DNA of 37,688 bases from an uncultured Devosia sp. (GCF_946479885.1 NZ_CAMLHM010000042.1:1-37688); one strand, 5' to 3'. Positions 9,005 to 16,844 are shown, counted from the first letter of the stretch. Notes: generated from the sequence alone by a model not told the origin. Numbers and translations are program-made.

Positions 9005-9886
9005 GTGTCGCTTTCGCGTTTTGTTATGTGTCTTGTGATCGCGAGCGCGGCTCTGACGGGGTGTGCCAAGCCACCATCATCGCAGGGGCCTTCGCCGCAT
9101 CTGGCGAGCACCGCGCCATTGATTACCAACAGCATCCTTCCCGCTTCGCAACCGATCACCCAGCAACCCATGCCCCAGCGCATCTTTTCCGGCGGTCATC
9201 TCGGTGGGCGCACCCTGGCCGTCGCCTCGACGGCCGATATCGTCCTGCATCCGGGTGAGGTCGTGCTCACGTTTGATGACGGTCCGCGCCCCGGCAAGAC
9301 CAGCGCGGTGCTGGCGACTTTGAGCGATTTCGGCGTCAAGGCGACGTTCCTCATGCTGGGATCGGCAGCGCAGGCCAATCCCGGGCTGGCGCAGCAGGTT
9401 GCGGCCAGCGATCATACGGTTGGCAGCCACACATTCAGCCATGTCGACCTGGGCAATCTCAGCCGGCAGGCGGCGCTGGACGAAATCGCCAAGGGTGAGC
9501 GCGCCGTGCGGCTGGCGCTGGAAGGGGGCGGGCAGGCGCTGTCGCCGTTCTTCCGGTTCCCGTACCTGTCGCAGACTGGGTTCCTCCGCACCAACCTGAT
9601 GCAGGGCAACATGGTGGTGCTCGATGTCGATATCGACAGCAAGGACTATTACAAGGACAGCCCCGAGGCGATTGCAACGCGCACCCTGGAGCGGCTCGAT
9701 GCACGCGGCAGCGGCATCATCCTGTTCCATGACATCCACCAGCGGACGGTCGAGACCCTGCCGGTGTTCCTGGCGCAGCTGGAGGCGAAGGGCTACTCGG
9801 TGGTGCGTCTCGTGCCCAAGGACAACAGCGTCTTCGGCCGCGACCTGATCACGGCCGACGTTCCGGATCTGCGCGGGACGCTGTGA
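9005..9886 (+). CDS. Lipoprotein polysaccharide deacetylase (NodB domain, CE4)
   Basis: 293 residues. The GTG start at 9005 opens a lipoprotein signal with lipobox LTGC (acylated Cys20), so the protein is tethered to a membrane on the periplasmic side. After a Ser/Pro/Gln linker the NodB domain shows motif 1 TFDDG (D91/D92), motif 2 SHTFSH (metal-binding H142 and H146), motif 3 FFRFPY, motif 4 DVDIDSKD and motif 5 ILFHDIH. All catalytic motifs look intact, so it probably removes N-acetyl groups from peptidoglycan or another GlcNAc polymer. It is separate from the RTX deacetylase at 16939-22989. A 10-bp hairpin follows the stop. Confidence 0.9.
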   Translation: MSLSRFVMCLVIASAALTGCAKPPSSQGPSPHLASTAPLITNSILPASQPITQQPMPQRIFSGGHLGGRTLAVASTADIVLHPGEVVLTFDDGPRPGKTSAVLATLSDFGVKATFLMLGSAAQANPGLAQQVAASDHTVGSHTFSHVDLGNLSRQAALDEIAKGERAVRLALEGGGQALSPFFRFPYLSQTGFLRTNLMQGNMVVLDVDIDSKDYYKDSPEAIATRTLERLDARGSGIILFHDIHQRTVETLPVFLAQLEAKGYSVVRLVPKDNSVFGRDLITADVPDLRGTL

Positions 9887-9894
9887 GCTTTCTC

Positions 9895-9917
9895 CACCTC
9901 TCCCAGAGGGAGGGGTG
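9895..9917. terminator. Bidirectional hairpin between convergent genes
   Basis: A 10-bp stem (9895-9904 with 9908-9917, one T-G wobble) has a 3-nt AGA loop and fills most of the 39-bp gap between two convergent genes. There is no long T-run on either side. It also resembles the CT/GA-rich intergenic palindromes common in related genomes. Confidence 0.55.
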
Positions 9918-9925
9918 AGGAAGGC

Positions 9926-10318
9926 TCAGTCCTCTTCGTCTTCCTCGACATCGGTCAGGTAGACGGAAATCTCGATATCGATGCCGTAGCCGGCGATTGC
10001 CGCTGCCGCGTGGGCGGGCAGGCGGGCGGACATGGCCTCGCCATGCTCGGGATAGTCGAAGGCCAGATCGAGCACGGCCTTGCCGATCCGCCGGTCGTCT
10101 AGCATGGCGGCGATGGCGGGGCCCGAGCGCTCGGCCAGTTCGAGCAGCGCGCGCACGGGATTGGTCACTGGCACGTCGACCTGTGCATAGAAGCTCGCAT
10201 CGGCGTCTTCGGGCTCATAGCGGCTGGTGAGCTGCTTGAGCGCGGCATCGAGGTCATACTGGCCGACGGTGACGCCCGAGAGGCGCAAAGCCATGGCGAA
10301 GGGGGTAAACTGGCTCAT
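9926..10318 (-). CDS. Small acidic hypothetical protein coupled to rlmB
   Basis: 130 residues, not recognised. It begins MSQFTPFAMALRLSG, is rich in Ala, Asp and Glu, and ends in a very acidic tail (VYLTDVEEDEED). There is no signal peptide or membrane segment, so it is probably cytoplasmic. Its ATG (10318-10316) shares one base with the rlmB TGA (10320-10318), a stop-start junction that implies translational coupling. This and normal codon use support it as a real gene. Confidence 0.7.
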   Translation of the reverse strand: MSQFTPFAMALRLSGVTVGQYDLDAALKQLTSRYEPEDADASFYAQVDVPVTNPVRALLELAERSGPAIAAMLDDRRIGKAVLDLAFDYPEHGEAMSARLPAHAAAAIAGYGIDIEISVYLTDVEEDEED

Positions 10319-11070
10319 CAGACCCGCCCGGCTGTCGCCGCAAAGAGCGCAATGGCCGCGGCATTGGACACGTTGAGCGACTTGATCGGCCCGGGCATGT
10401 CGAGCTTGACCATCTCGTCACAGAGTTCACGGGTGCGCTGGCGCAGGCCCTTGCCTTCGGCGCCCATGACGATGGCCAGGGGCTGATCGCCGGAGCGGGG
10501 CTTGAGCTGATGTTCCGATTCAGAATCAAAACCCAGCACTAACATGCCGCGGGCCTTGAGCTTTTCCAGCGCGTCGCCGAGGTTGCGGACCTCGATCATC
10601 GGCACCAGGTCGAGCGCACCCGAGGCCGATTTGGCCATGACACCGGTCTCGCGCGGCGAATGGCGGGCCGTGGTGATGACGGCATCGGCGCCGAAGGCAC
10701 AGGCGGTGCGCAGGATGGCGCCGACATTGTGCGGGTCGGTGATCTGGTCAAGTACAACCACCAGCTTGAGCGGATGGATGTCATCGAGACCGAAGCGGCT
10801 GACCGGATCGACTTCGAGCGCCGCGCCCTGATGCACGGCATCCTCGCCCAGGAGCTTGTCGAGTTCCTTGGGCGTGGTCTCCTTGACGGTGACCTTGCCG
10901 ATTTCGCCGGTTTCCTTGAGCCGCATCAGGGCGTTTGGCGTGGCCAGCAGCACCTTCTTGATGCGGTTCTTGTTGTCCAGCGCGGCGCGCACCGTGTGCA
11001 GGCCGTAAAGATAGACCGGCCCGGTATCGGGATCGTATTTCGGCTTGGGCGGAAATTTGTTGAAGCTCAT
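10318..11070 (-). CDS. rlmB: 23S rRNA (guanosine-2'-O-)-methyltransferase RlmB (TrmH/SpoU family)
   Basis: 250 residues. An N-terminal substrate-binding domain (YLYGLHTVRAALDN, residues about 20-95) is followed by a SpoU knot methyltransferase domain. Motif 1 is VVLDQITDPHNVGAILRTA, with the conserved N and R. Motif 2 is AIVMGAEGKGLR, and motif 3 is KSLNVSNAAAIALF. It uses SAM to methylate the 2'-O of G2251 (E. coli numbering) in 23S rRNA. Other TrmH-family enzymes look similar, but the N-terminal domain and length fit RlmB. It lies downstream of the amino-acid ABC genes on the same strand, with a 38-nt gap. Confidence 0.9.
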   Translation of the reverse strand: MSFNKFPPKPKYDPDTGPVYLYGLHTVRAALDNKNRIKKVLLATPNALMRLKETGEIGKVTVKETTPKELDKLLGEDAVHQGAALEVDPVSRFGLDDIHPLKLVVVLDQITDPHNVGAILRTACAFGADAVITTARHSPRETGVMAKSASGALDLVPMIEVRNLGDALEKLKARGMLVLGFDSESEHQLKPRSGDQPLAIVMGAEGKGLRQRTRELCDEMVKLDMPGPIKSLNVSNAAAIALFAATAGRV

Positions 11071-11108
11071 GGGGGAGCCGTAGCGCCTTTGCGCGAAGGC
11101 GGCAAGCG

Positions 11109-11873
11109 CTACGGGCCGGGCGCCGCAGCATGGGCGGTCAGCGTCGAGATGAAGCGCTTGGTGCGCTCCTCCATGGGCGCGCTGAACACCTGGCGGGCGG
11201 GCCCGGCTTCCACGATCTCGCCGGCATCGAGGTAAACCACGTTGCTGGCAATGGTGGCGGCGAGGCGCAAATCATGCGTTGCCATCAGCATGGTGGTGCC
11301 ATCGCGGGCGAGCTGGGCCAGGACTTCCACCACCTCGGTTGCCAGTTGCGGATCGAGGGCCGAGGTCGGTTCGTCGCAGAGCAGCACCTTGGGGGAGGGG
11401 GCAAGGGCGCGGGCGATGGCAACGCGCTGCTGCTGGCCGCCGGACAGGTTGGCGGGCCAGGCGTCGGCCTTGGCGCTCATGCCCACGGTTTCCAGCAGTT
11501 CGAGTGCCCGCTGGCGTGCCTTGTCGTGCGGCCACTTGAGCACCGTGAGCAGGCCTTCCATGACATTTTCCAGCGCCGTCAGGTGCGGGAAGAGCTGGAA
11601 GTTCTGGAAGATCATGCCTGTCTTGCGGCGCAGCGCGAGGATTGCATCGCGGTTGACATGGCTGCCCGGGGTGAAATGAACCGTGGCGTCGTCGATGCGG
11701 ATGCGCCCCGATTGGGGCATTTCGAGCAGGTTGACGCAGCGCAGCAGGGTGCTCTTGCCGCTGCCGGAGGCGCCGATCAGGGCGGTAACGCCACCCTCGG
11801 GCACGACCAGGCTCACGCCCTTGAGGACGTGGTTGTCGGCAAAGCTTTTCTGGATGTTTTCGAGCGCGATCAT
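11109..11873 (-). CDS. Polar amino acid ABC transporter, ATP-binding protein
   Basis: 254 residues of the polar amino-acid importer ATPase group. Walker A is GASGSGKST (residues about 33-41), the Q-loop is in GMIFQNFQLFPHLTALENV, the signature is LSGGQQQRVAIARAL, Walker B is VLLCDEPTSALDP and the H-loop is ATHD. It energises the permease encoded just upstream; its ATG overlaps the permease stop by 4 nt (ATGA type). The set matches cystine (FliY-YecS-YecC/Tcy) systems best because of its binding protein. Confidence 0.93.
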   Translation of the reverse strand: MIALENIQKSFADNHVLKGVSLVVPEGGVTALIGASGSGKSTLLRCVNLLEMPQSGRIRIDDATVHFTPGSHVNRDAILALRRKTGMIFQNFQLFPHLTALENVMEGLLTVLKWPHDKARQRALELLETVGMSAKADAWPANLSGGQQQRVAIARALAPSPKVLLCDEPTSALDPQLATEVVEVLAQLARDGTTMLMATHDLRLAATIASNVVYLDAGEIVEAGPARQVFSAPMEERTKRFISTLTAHAAAPGP

Positions 11874-12550
11874 GATCCGGCCTCGATGAAACCGCCATAG
11901 CGCGAGAAGCGCTTTTCGACGCGGGCCTGCAGGCTCGAGAGAACCGAGCTGACCACCAGATAGACCAGCGCCACCTCGACATAGAGGATCAGCGGTTCAT
12001 AGGTGGTGGCGACGATGCGCTGCCCGGCGCGGAACAGCTCGGGCACGGTGATGGCCGCGGCAAGGGAGGTGTCCTTGACCAGCGAAATGAAGGTGTTGGA
12101 CAACGGCGGCACGGCAACGCGGGTCGCCTGCGGCAGGATGGTGCGGCGCATGGCCTGCGCCCAGGTCATGCCGATGGAATAGGCTGCCTCCCACTGTCCC
12201 TTGGGCACCGAGATCAGCACGGCGCGGATGATTTCGGAGGTATAGGCGCCGACATTGAGCGTGAAGCCGATCAGGGCGGCGGGAAAGGCATCGAGCACGA
12301 TGCCGACGCTGGGCAGGCCGTAAAAGATCAGAAAGAGCTGCACCAGCAGCGGCGTGCCGCGGATGATCCAGACATAGAAGCGGACGAAAGCGGCGAGCGG
12401 CGCGGGTCCGAAGAGGCGGGTAATGGCGGCGACGAAGCCCACGGCCAGACCGAAGACGAAGGAAAGCAGCGTGAGCGGTACCGTGAAGACAAGGCAGGCC
12501 CAGAGCAGCGAGGGCAGCGAGTCGATCATCAGGGATAGCCAATGCGGCAT
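11870..12550 (-). CDS. Polar amino acid ABC transporter, permease
   Basis: 226 residues of the His/Glu/Gln/cystine permease type (HisM/YecS-like) with about five membrane segments. Family blocks are VRFYVWIIRGTPLLVQLFLIFYGLPSVG, split here around the conserved RGTPLLVQLF, and the EAA coupling loop EAAYSIGMTWAQAMRRTILPQA, followed by LSNTFISLVKDTSLAA. It starts at an ATG 74 nt downstream of the binding-protein stop, after a terminator-like hairpin. Confidence 0.92.
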   Translation of the reverse strand: MPHWLSLMIDSLPSLLWACLVFTVPLTLLSFVFGLAVGFVAAITRLFGPAPLAAFVRFYVWIIRGTPLLVQLFLIFYGLPSVGIVLDAFPAALIGFTLNVGAYTSEIIRAVLISVPKGQWEAAYSIGMTWAQAMRRTILPQATRVAVPPLSNTFISLVKDTSLAAAITVPELFRAGQRIVATTYEPLILYVEVALVYLVVSSVLSSLQARVEKRFSRYGGFIEAGS

Positions 12551-12564
12551 CAGGCTGTTCCGTC

Positions 12565-12599
12565 AAAACAAAGGATCGGCCGAACAGGTCGACCGATCC
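12565..12599 (-). terminator. Attenuator-like terminator between the binding-protein and permease genes
   Basis: On the minus strand GGATCGGTCGA pairs with TCGGCCGATCC (11 bp, one G-T wobble, loop CCTGT; 12599 to 12573). It is followed by TTTGTTTT (12572-12565). This is a canonical intrinsic-terminator layout inside an operon, 25 nt after the binding-protein stop codon. Partial termination here would give more binding protein than membrane components. Confidence 0.75.
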
Positions 12600-12624
12600 A
12601 TCTAAGCCAGTCGGTGGCCGGATA

Positions 12625-13395
12625 CTACTGCGAGACGTCTTCGCCGAAGTATTTCTGCGAGATTTCGGCGTAGGTGCCGTCTTGCTTGATCGAGGCCAGG
12701 GCCTCGTTGATGGCGGCCAGCAGCTCGGGCTTGCCCTTGGCCAGCAGCACGCCGGAGAAATCGGCATCGGCTTCGGTGGCGACGATCTTCACGTCGGCAT
12801 CGGGCTGCTGCTTCTTGAAGTCGAAGAAGGACAGGCTGTCATTGATGGTGGCATCGGCGCGGCCCTGCACGACCAGGGCAATCGACTGGTCGAAGCCTTC
12901 GGTGGGGACGAGTTCGGCGCCGTAACCTTCGGCGAGCTTGCCGTAGTTGCTGGTCAGCGTCTGGGCTGCCTTCTTGCCGGAGAGGCTCTCGAAGCTGGTG
13001 ATGTCGGCATTGTCGCCACGGACCACGAGGGCGGCCTTGGAGGCGATGTAGGGCTCGGAGAAGTCGTACTTGGCCTGGCGCTCTTCGTTGATGCCGACCT
13101 GGTTGATCACGACGTCATAGCGGTTGGCGTCGATACCGGCGATCAGGCCATCCCACGGGCCTTCGACGAACTCGGCCTCGACGCCGAGGCGTTCGGCAAT
13201 GGCCCGGCCAATCTCGACGTCGAAGCCGACCAGCGCGCCGGTATCATCGTGGTAGGTGAACGGCGCATAGGTGCCTTCGGTGCCGATGCGCAGGGCGCCA
13301 GCCGATTTGATCTGATCGAGAGCGGATTGCGCCAGAACCGGGGTGGCAGCGGCGGCCACAAGACCCAGGGCGAGCAGCAGCTTCGGGAACTTCAT
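12625..13395 (-). CDS. Amino acid ABC transporter substrate-binding protein, cystine-binding (FliY/TcyJ) type
   Basis: 256 residues with a Sec signal peptide (MKFPKLLLALGLVAAAATPV, cleavage after VLAQ). The SBP_bac_3 fold shows LRIGTEGTYAPFTYHD, LVGFDVEIGRAIAERLGVEA, WDGLIAGIDANRYDVVINQV and KYDFSEPY. The C-terminus YFGEDVSQ resembles the end of E. coli FliY. The pattern points to cystine or a related polar amino acid; the exact ligand is uncertain. The ATG at 13395 has GGAG 7 nt upstream. It is the first gene of the operon 13395 to 11109, and it diverges from the small gene at 13649. Confidence 0.9.
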   Translation of the reverse strand: MKFPKLLLALGLVAAAATPVLAQSALDQIKSAGALRIGTEGTYAPFTYHDDTGALVGFDVEIGRAIAERLGVEAEFVEGPWDGLIAGIDANRYDVVINQVGINEERQAKYDFSEPYIASKAALVVRGDNADITSFESLSGKKAAQTLTSNYGKLAEGYGAELVPTEGFDQSIALVVQGRADATINDSLSFFDFKKQQPDADVKIVATEADADFSGVLLAKGKPELLAAINEALASIKQDGTYAEISQKYFGEDVSQ

Positions 13396-13562
13396 TTGTA
13401 TCTCCATATTCGACCGGTCGTCTGTTGGACGCCGGAATTGAGCTGGAAATTGCGCCTCCCGGAGACCGCTTTCAACCACCTGGATGGATGTTTTTCTCTG
13501 GTGCGCCATGGCGATAGCGCCTTGCTCGATTTTGCACGTTCCAGAGCGGACGCTTGCCCGAT

Positions 13563-13595
13563 TTGGTTCCGGGACGCATTGCCGAGCGGAACCAA
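13563..13595. promoter_or_regulatory. 9-bp inverted repeat in a divergent control region
   Basis: TTGGTTCCG (13563-13571) and CGGAACCAA (13587-13595) are perfectly complementary with a 15-nt spacer. They lie in the 253-bp gap between the amino-acid ABC operon and the small gene at 13649. The right arm contains GGAAC, followed after 16 nt by CGAT. This is close to, but not identical with, the general-stress EcfG promoter form (GGAAC-N16/17-CGTT). It could be an operator or a weak stress promoter. Confidence 0.4.
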
Positions 13596-13648
13596 GTGAC
13601 AGGGCGAGCGATTGCATAGGCAGTCATTTCTCAGGACAGGAGACGGCC

Positions 13649-13888
13649 ATGACCTTCCCCATCGATCCGAGGGAGCGCCAGCCCAAGGGGGACCATAATC
13701 GCCGGCTGGCCCTCGGCCTCGACCCCGACCAGTTTGCGCTTGAGGCGGGCGTTACCGCCGAAGAGCTTCGGCAATACGAGCTCACCAGCCCCGACCATGA
13801 TTTCGACCTCGAGATCGCCCGCCGCGTCGGGTTCACGCTTGAGCGGCTGGAGGCGAACCCGCCCCCGACGCAGAAAGTGGTGAACTAG
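13649..13888 (+). CDS. Small HTH-like hypothetical protein
   Basis: 79 residues, MTFPIDPRERQPKGDHNRRL onward. Residues about 20-65 (LALGLDPDQFALEAGVTAEE, then the RRVGFTLERLEAN segment) look like the helical core of an XRE-type or RodZ-like helix-turn-helix, but the match is loose. The start is set by AGGAGACGGCC before the ATG at 13649; a longer in-frame reading from 13484 lacks such a site. The next small gene starts 1 nt after its stop, suggesting a bicistron. The function is unknown. Confidence 0.65.
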   Translation: MTFPIDPRERQPKGDHNRRLALGLDPDQFALEAGVTAEELRQYELTSPDHDFDLEIARRVGFTLERLEANPPPTQKVVN

Positions 13889-13889
13889 G

Positions 13890-14030
13890 ATGGGCGCGGA
13901 GAAGCCAAAGCCGGCGCCGCTCGAGACCGAGCCGGGCCAGCAGCAGGACGACAATATCGACGATCTGGGTCGCAAGCAGGACGGCTCGAAACTGGAGCAA
14001 CCGGGCAAGACCAAGCCCTCCAAGGGCTGA
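13890..14030 (+). CDS. 46-residue hydrophilic hypothetical protein
   Basis: MGAEKPKPAPLETEPGQQQD onward, rich in Pro, Lys, Gln, Asp and Glu, and ending KTKPSKG. It has no hydrophobic stretch and is probably intrinsically disordered. It starts 1 nt after the stop of the preceding small gene, so it is likely translated by coupling, and it stops 4 nt before the converging DUF421 gene. It exactly fills the gap between the two genes, which favours a real gene. Proteins of this composition are often stress-related, but no family is recognised. Confidence 0.5.
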   Translation: MGAEKPKPAPLETEPGQQQDDNIDDLGRKQDGSKLEQPGKTKPSKG

Positions 14031-14034
14031 GGCG

Positions 14035-14727
14035 CTATTCGGCGGCCGGCGTCCACTCCGCGCGGCCGCAGTTCGCGCAGGTGTCCGAGCCGTCGTGACC
14101 ATGGCCGCAGGTGGCGCAAACCAGACCCACATCGCGTGCCGCTGGATCGCCAGGAGAAACAAGGTCGCGCGGTTCGATCTGAGAGGGCGGAACGATCGCC
14201 AGACCAGCGGGCGCATCACCCTTCTGTCGGAACACCGTGACCCGGCCATCCTTTTCGATATAGGCGCGCCGTACTTCGCCGAGCTGTTCGATGCCGTCTT
14301 CGCGCAGCTCCTGGAACAGCTCGTAGAGGCTCATCCAGTTCTCATCGATAAAGCGTCGCGCCACGACGCCGTCGCGCACCACCTCACGAGGCTTGCCGTC
14401 GAGCAGGCGTTCCGCGCGATCGCTTTTGGAGATGCTGACATCCAGCAGCTTGTTGGCCACGACGACCACCGTCACCACCAGCATGGCCTGGATCAAGGGC
14501 ACGTCGGGATAGAACATGGCGTCGCCAACGGCCGAGCCGAGGGCGATGACGAGAAGAAACTCCACCGTCGAAAGTTGACCGACCGTCCGGCTGCCCAGCC
14601 AGCGCAGCAGCAGCAGGGTATAGGCATAGATGATGGCCGTCCGGACGACGATCTCGAGGAAAAACAGCGGAGGTTCATCCCCGATCAGCATGCGCTTCAG
14701 GTCGAATGCGATGATGGCCTGGTCCAT
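14035..14727 (-). CDS. YetF-type (DUF421) membrane protein with C-terminal zinc ribbon
   Basis: 230 residues. Three N-terminal membrane helices (about 22-45, 55-75 and 80-95) carry the family motifs YTLLLLRWLGSRTVGQLSTV and FLLVIALGSAVGDAMFYPDV. The cytoplasmic DUF421 domain follows (ANKLLDVSISKSDRAERLLD, then WMSLYELFQELREDGIEQLG). The end has two CxxC knuckles (CATC and CANC, 10 residues apart), a zinc-ribbon-like extension not usual for YetF proteins. It is an inner-membrane protein and its function is not established; family members are often stress-linked. An oxidoreductase remnant lies just upstream. Confidence 0.88.
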   Translation of the reverse strand: MDQAIIAFDLKRMLIGDEPPLFFLEIVVRTAIIYAYTLLLLRWLGSRTVGQLSTVEFLLVIALGSAVGDAMFYPDVPLIQAMLVVTVVVVANKLLDVSISKSDRAERLLDGKPREVVRDGVVARRFIDENWMSLYELFQELREDGIEQLGEVRRAYIEKDGRVTVFRQKGDAPAGLAIVPPSQIEPRDLVSPGDPAARDVGLVCATCGHGHDGSDTCANCGRAEWTPAAE

Positions 14728-14745
14728 TGCTACCTCTTGAGCGAA

Positions 14746-14886
14746 TTACGCTGACGACAGCGCAGCGATCTCGTGCCCGAAACGCTCGATGACGGCCTGT
14801 TGGTTCCGGCCGACATTGTGCAGGTAGATGTGATCCGGGCCGATATCGGCCAACTCGGCAAGCCAGGCGGCATGCTGGAAGAGTCT
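14746..14886 (-). pseudogene. 3' remnant of a flavin/F420-dependent (LLM class) oxidoreductase gene
   Basis: The open stretch encodes FQHAAWLAELADIGPDHIYL followed by HNVGRNQQAVIERFG and a stop at 14746. This is the characteristic C-terminal end of luciferase-like oxidoreductases (TIGR03885/TIGR03557-like), which finish with an IYLHNVGRNQ motif. An in-frame TGA at 14887-14889 and the glmS 3' end block any N-terminal part. About 45 of an expected 300 or more residues remain. It is probably a deletion remnant between DUF421 and glmS. Confidence 0.65.
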
Positions 14887-14919
14887 TCACGCGCGCTGCA
14901 AGGTCGTCGGATGCGGCGC

Positions 14920-14944
14920 CAGGCCCGCGCGTCGTGCGGGCCTG
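14920..14944. terminator. Hairpin just after glmS
   Basis: CAGGCCCGC (14920-14928) pairs perfectly with GCGGGCCTG (14936-14944) around a 7-nt loop, starting 8 nt beyond the glmS stop codon. No T-run follows on the minus strand, so termination may be weak or Rho-assisted. It may instead stabilise the glmS mRNA 3' end. Confidence 0.55.
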
Positions 14945-14952
14945 CGAAATCG

Positions 14953-16779
14953 TCACTCCACGGTTACCGATTTGGCCAGATTGCGCGGCTGGTCCACGTC
15001 GGCGCCGAGATGGGCTGCCGTGTGATAGGCGAGCAGCTGAACCGCGATGGCGGCGACGATCGGCGCGATGAACGGGTGGACCTGCGGCAGGACGATGGTC
15101 CGGTGCGCCATGCCCCCATGCGTCTGGGCTCCCTGGGGGTCCGTGATCAGAATGATGCGCCCGCCGCGAGCGCAGACTTCCTGCATGTTGGAGACGGTCT
15201 TTTCAGTCAGCTCGTCGGATGGCGCAATGACGATGACCGGAATGGCCTCATCCACCAGGGCTATGGGGCCATGCTTGAGTTCCCCCGCCGCATAGCCTTC
15301 GGCGTGGATGTAGGAAATCTCCTTGAGCTTGAGCGCACCTTCAAGCGCGATGGGGAACAAGGGTCCCCGGCCCAGGAAGAGCGCGTTGGTCGCCTTGCTG
15401 AGGTCGCGTGCGATTTCGGCGATGCCGGGCTCGGCCAGAAGGGCTCCCGCTACGGCGCCTGGGAGGGCCGTCAAGGCCGCGAGCAGTTCCTCGCGGACTG
15501 CGTCGTCCAACTGGCCCCGCGCATCACCTGCAACCAGAGAGAGGCAGGCCAGCGTGGTCAGCTGGGTGGTGAAGGCCTTGGTCGAAGCCACGCCGATTTC
15601 CGGGCCGCAGAGCAGAGGGAATGTGGAGCTGGATTCCCGCGCAATGGTGGATTCCTCGACATTGATCACGCTGGCAATGTGCTGGGCGCTGGCGGCGCAA
15701 TAGCGGAGCGCTGCGAGGGTGTCGGCAGTTTCGCCAGACTGCGAGATGAACATGGCGAGCCCGTCGGGCTGTAGTGGCGGCTGGCGATAGCGAAATTCGG
15801 AGGCCACGTCGGTGTCGACGGGCAGGCGGGCGTAGCGCTCGAACCAGTATTTGCCGACCAGACCGGCGAGGTAGGCGGTCCCACAGGCGGAAACGGTCAT
15901 GCGCGGCAGCGCCGCGAAGTCGAATGACAGGGGCGAAGCCAGCGCCAGGGTCTGGGTGCCGCGATCGACGAACCGGCCGACGACGCGGGAGATCGCATCG
16001 GGCTGCTCGTGGATTTCCTTGAGCATGAAGTGCCGGTAAGGCCCTTTTTCAACGACATTTGAGGATGCATTACACTGGTGGACCACCCGGTTCACGCGCG
16101 ACCCTTCGCGGCTGTGGATCGATGCCCTTTCGGGCGTGACGACGGCCCAGTCGCCTTCCTCGAGATAGGTGACCTTGTCGGTAAACAGCGACAGAGCCAA
16201 CGCGTCGGAGCCAAGGAACATCTCGCCGTCGCCATGGCCGATCGCCAGGGGCGAGCCCTGCCGTGCGGCCACGAGCATCCGTTCTTCGCCATGAAAGAGG
16301 AAGACGAGGGCAAAGGCGCCCTGCAACCGGCTGACGGTCGCCTGCACGGCCGCAACCGGCGTCAGCCCGAGGTCCATCCAGCGCGTGACCATCATGGCCA
16401 CGACTTCGCTGTCAGTCTGGGTGACCGGCAGATAGCCATCGGCGGCCAGTTCGACCAGCAGCGGCCGGTAGTTTTCGATGATCCCGTTGTGAACTACGGC
16501 CACGCGGGGTGTTGCATGCGGGTGGGCATTGAGTTCGGTGGGGGCGCCATGCGTCGCCCAGCGGGTGTGGCCGATGCCGGTAAAACCGGCGAGGGGGTCC
16601 AGGGAGAGCTTGTTGGCCAGGTTGACCAGCTTGCCGGGAGCCCGCCGACGCTGGATCTCGCCGTGGTCCAGGGTGGCTATGCCGGCGCTGTCGTAGCCGC
16701 GATATTCCAGTCGCGCCAAGGCCTTTACCAGCCGATCAGCAACCGGCTCGCGGCCGGTGATTCCCACTATTCCACACAT
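14953..16779 (-). CDS. glmS: Glutamine--fructose-6-phosphate aminotransferase (isomerizing) GlmS
   Basis: 608 residues, against 609 in E. coli. It makes glucosamine-6-phosphate from fructose-6-phosphate and glutamine, the first step to UDP-GlcNAc and UDP-GalNAc. The start at 16779 gives the obligatory MCGIVGI with nucleophile Cys2; the Shine-Dalgarno is GGAGAGATCGGG. The class II amidotransferase domain (GHTRWATHG, HNGIIENY, TDSEVVA) is followed by two SIS domains (SACGTAYLAGL, FISQSGETADTL, then FLGRGPLFPIALEGALKLKE and HGPIALVDE) and the conserved end DQPRNLAKSVTVE. A longer reading from 16845 has no support. An FNR-type box lies upstream. It may feed the neighbouring Pel-like pathway. Confidence 0.96.
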   Translation of the reverse strand: MCGIVGITGREPVADRLVKALARLEYRGYDSAGIATLDHGEIQRRRAPGKLVNLANKLSLDPLAGFTGIGHTRWATHGAPTELNAHPHATPRVAVVHNGIIENYRPLLVELAADGYLPVTQTDSEVVAMMVTRWMDLGLTPVAAVQATVSRLQGAFALVFLFHGEERMLVAARQGSPLAIGHGDGEMFLGSDALALSLFTDKVTYLEEGDWAVVTPERASIHSREGSRVNRVVHQCNASSNVVEKGPYRHFMLKEIHEQPDAISRVVGRFVDRGTQTLALASPLSFDFAALPRMTVSACGTAYLAGLVGKYWFERYARLPVDTDVASEFRYRQPPLQPDGLAMFISQSGETADTLAALRYCAASAQHIASVINVEESTIARESSSTFPLLCGPEIGVASTKAFTTQLTTLACLSLVAGDARGQLDDAVREELLAALTALPGAVAGALLAEPGIAEIARDLSKATNALFLGRGPLFPIALEGALKLKEISYIHAEGYAAGELKHGPIALVDEAIPVIVIAPSDELTEKTVSNMQEVCARGGRIILITDPQGAQTHGGMAHRTIVLPQVHPFIAPIVAAIAVQLLAYHTAAHLGADVDQPRNLAKSVTVE

Positions 16780-16844
16780 CCCGATCTCTCCGGTCGATGC
16801 CGATTTTCTCGGTCGAAGGCTATGCCGCGCCATCAGCTGGGACA

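Noticed and set aside
9005..9886. The lipoprotein deacetylase as the Pel deacetylase
   Set aside because: It is far from the pel genes and in a different operon; the RTX protein is the better positional candidate, although a contribution cannot be excluded.
14675..14956. A 93-codon minus-strand frame between DUF421 and glmS
   Set aside because: It overlaps the oxidoreductase remnant in another frame and runs into DUF421; Arg/Pro/Gly-rich shadow.
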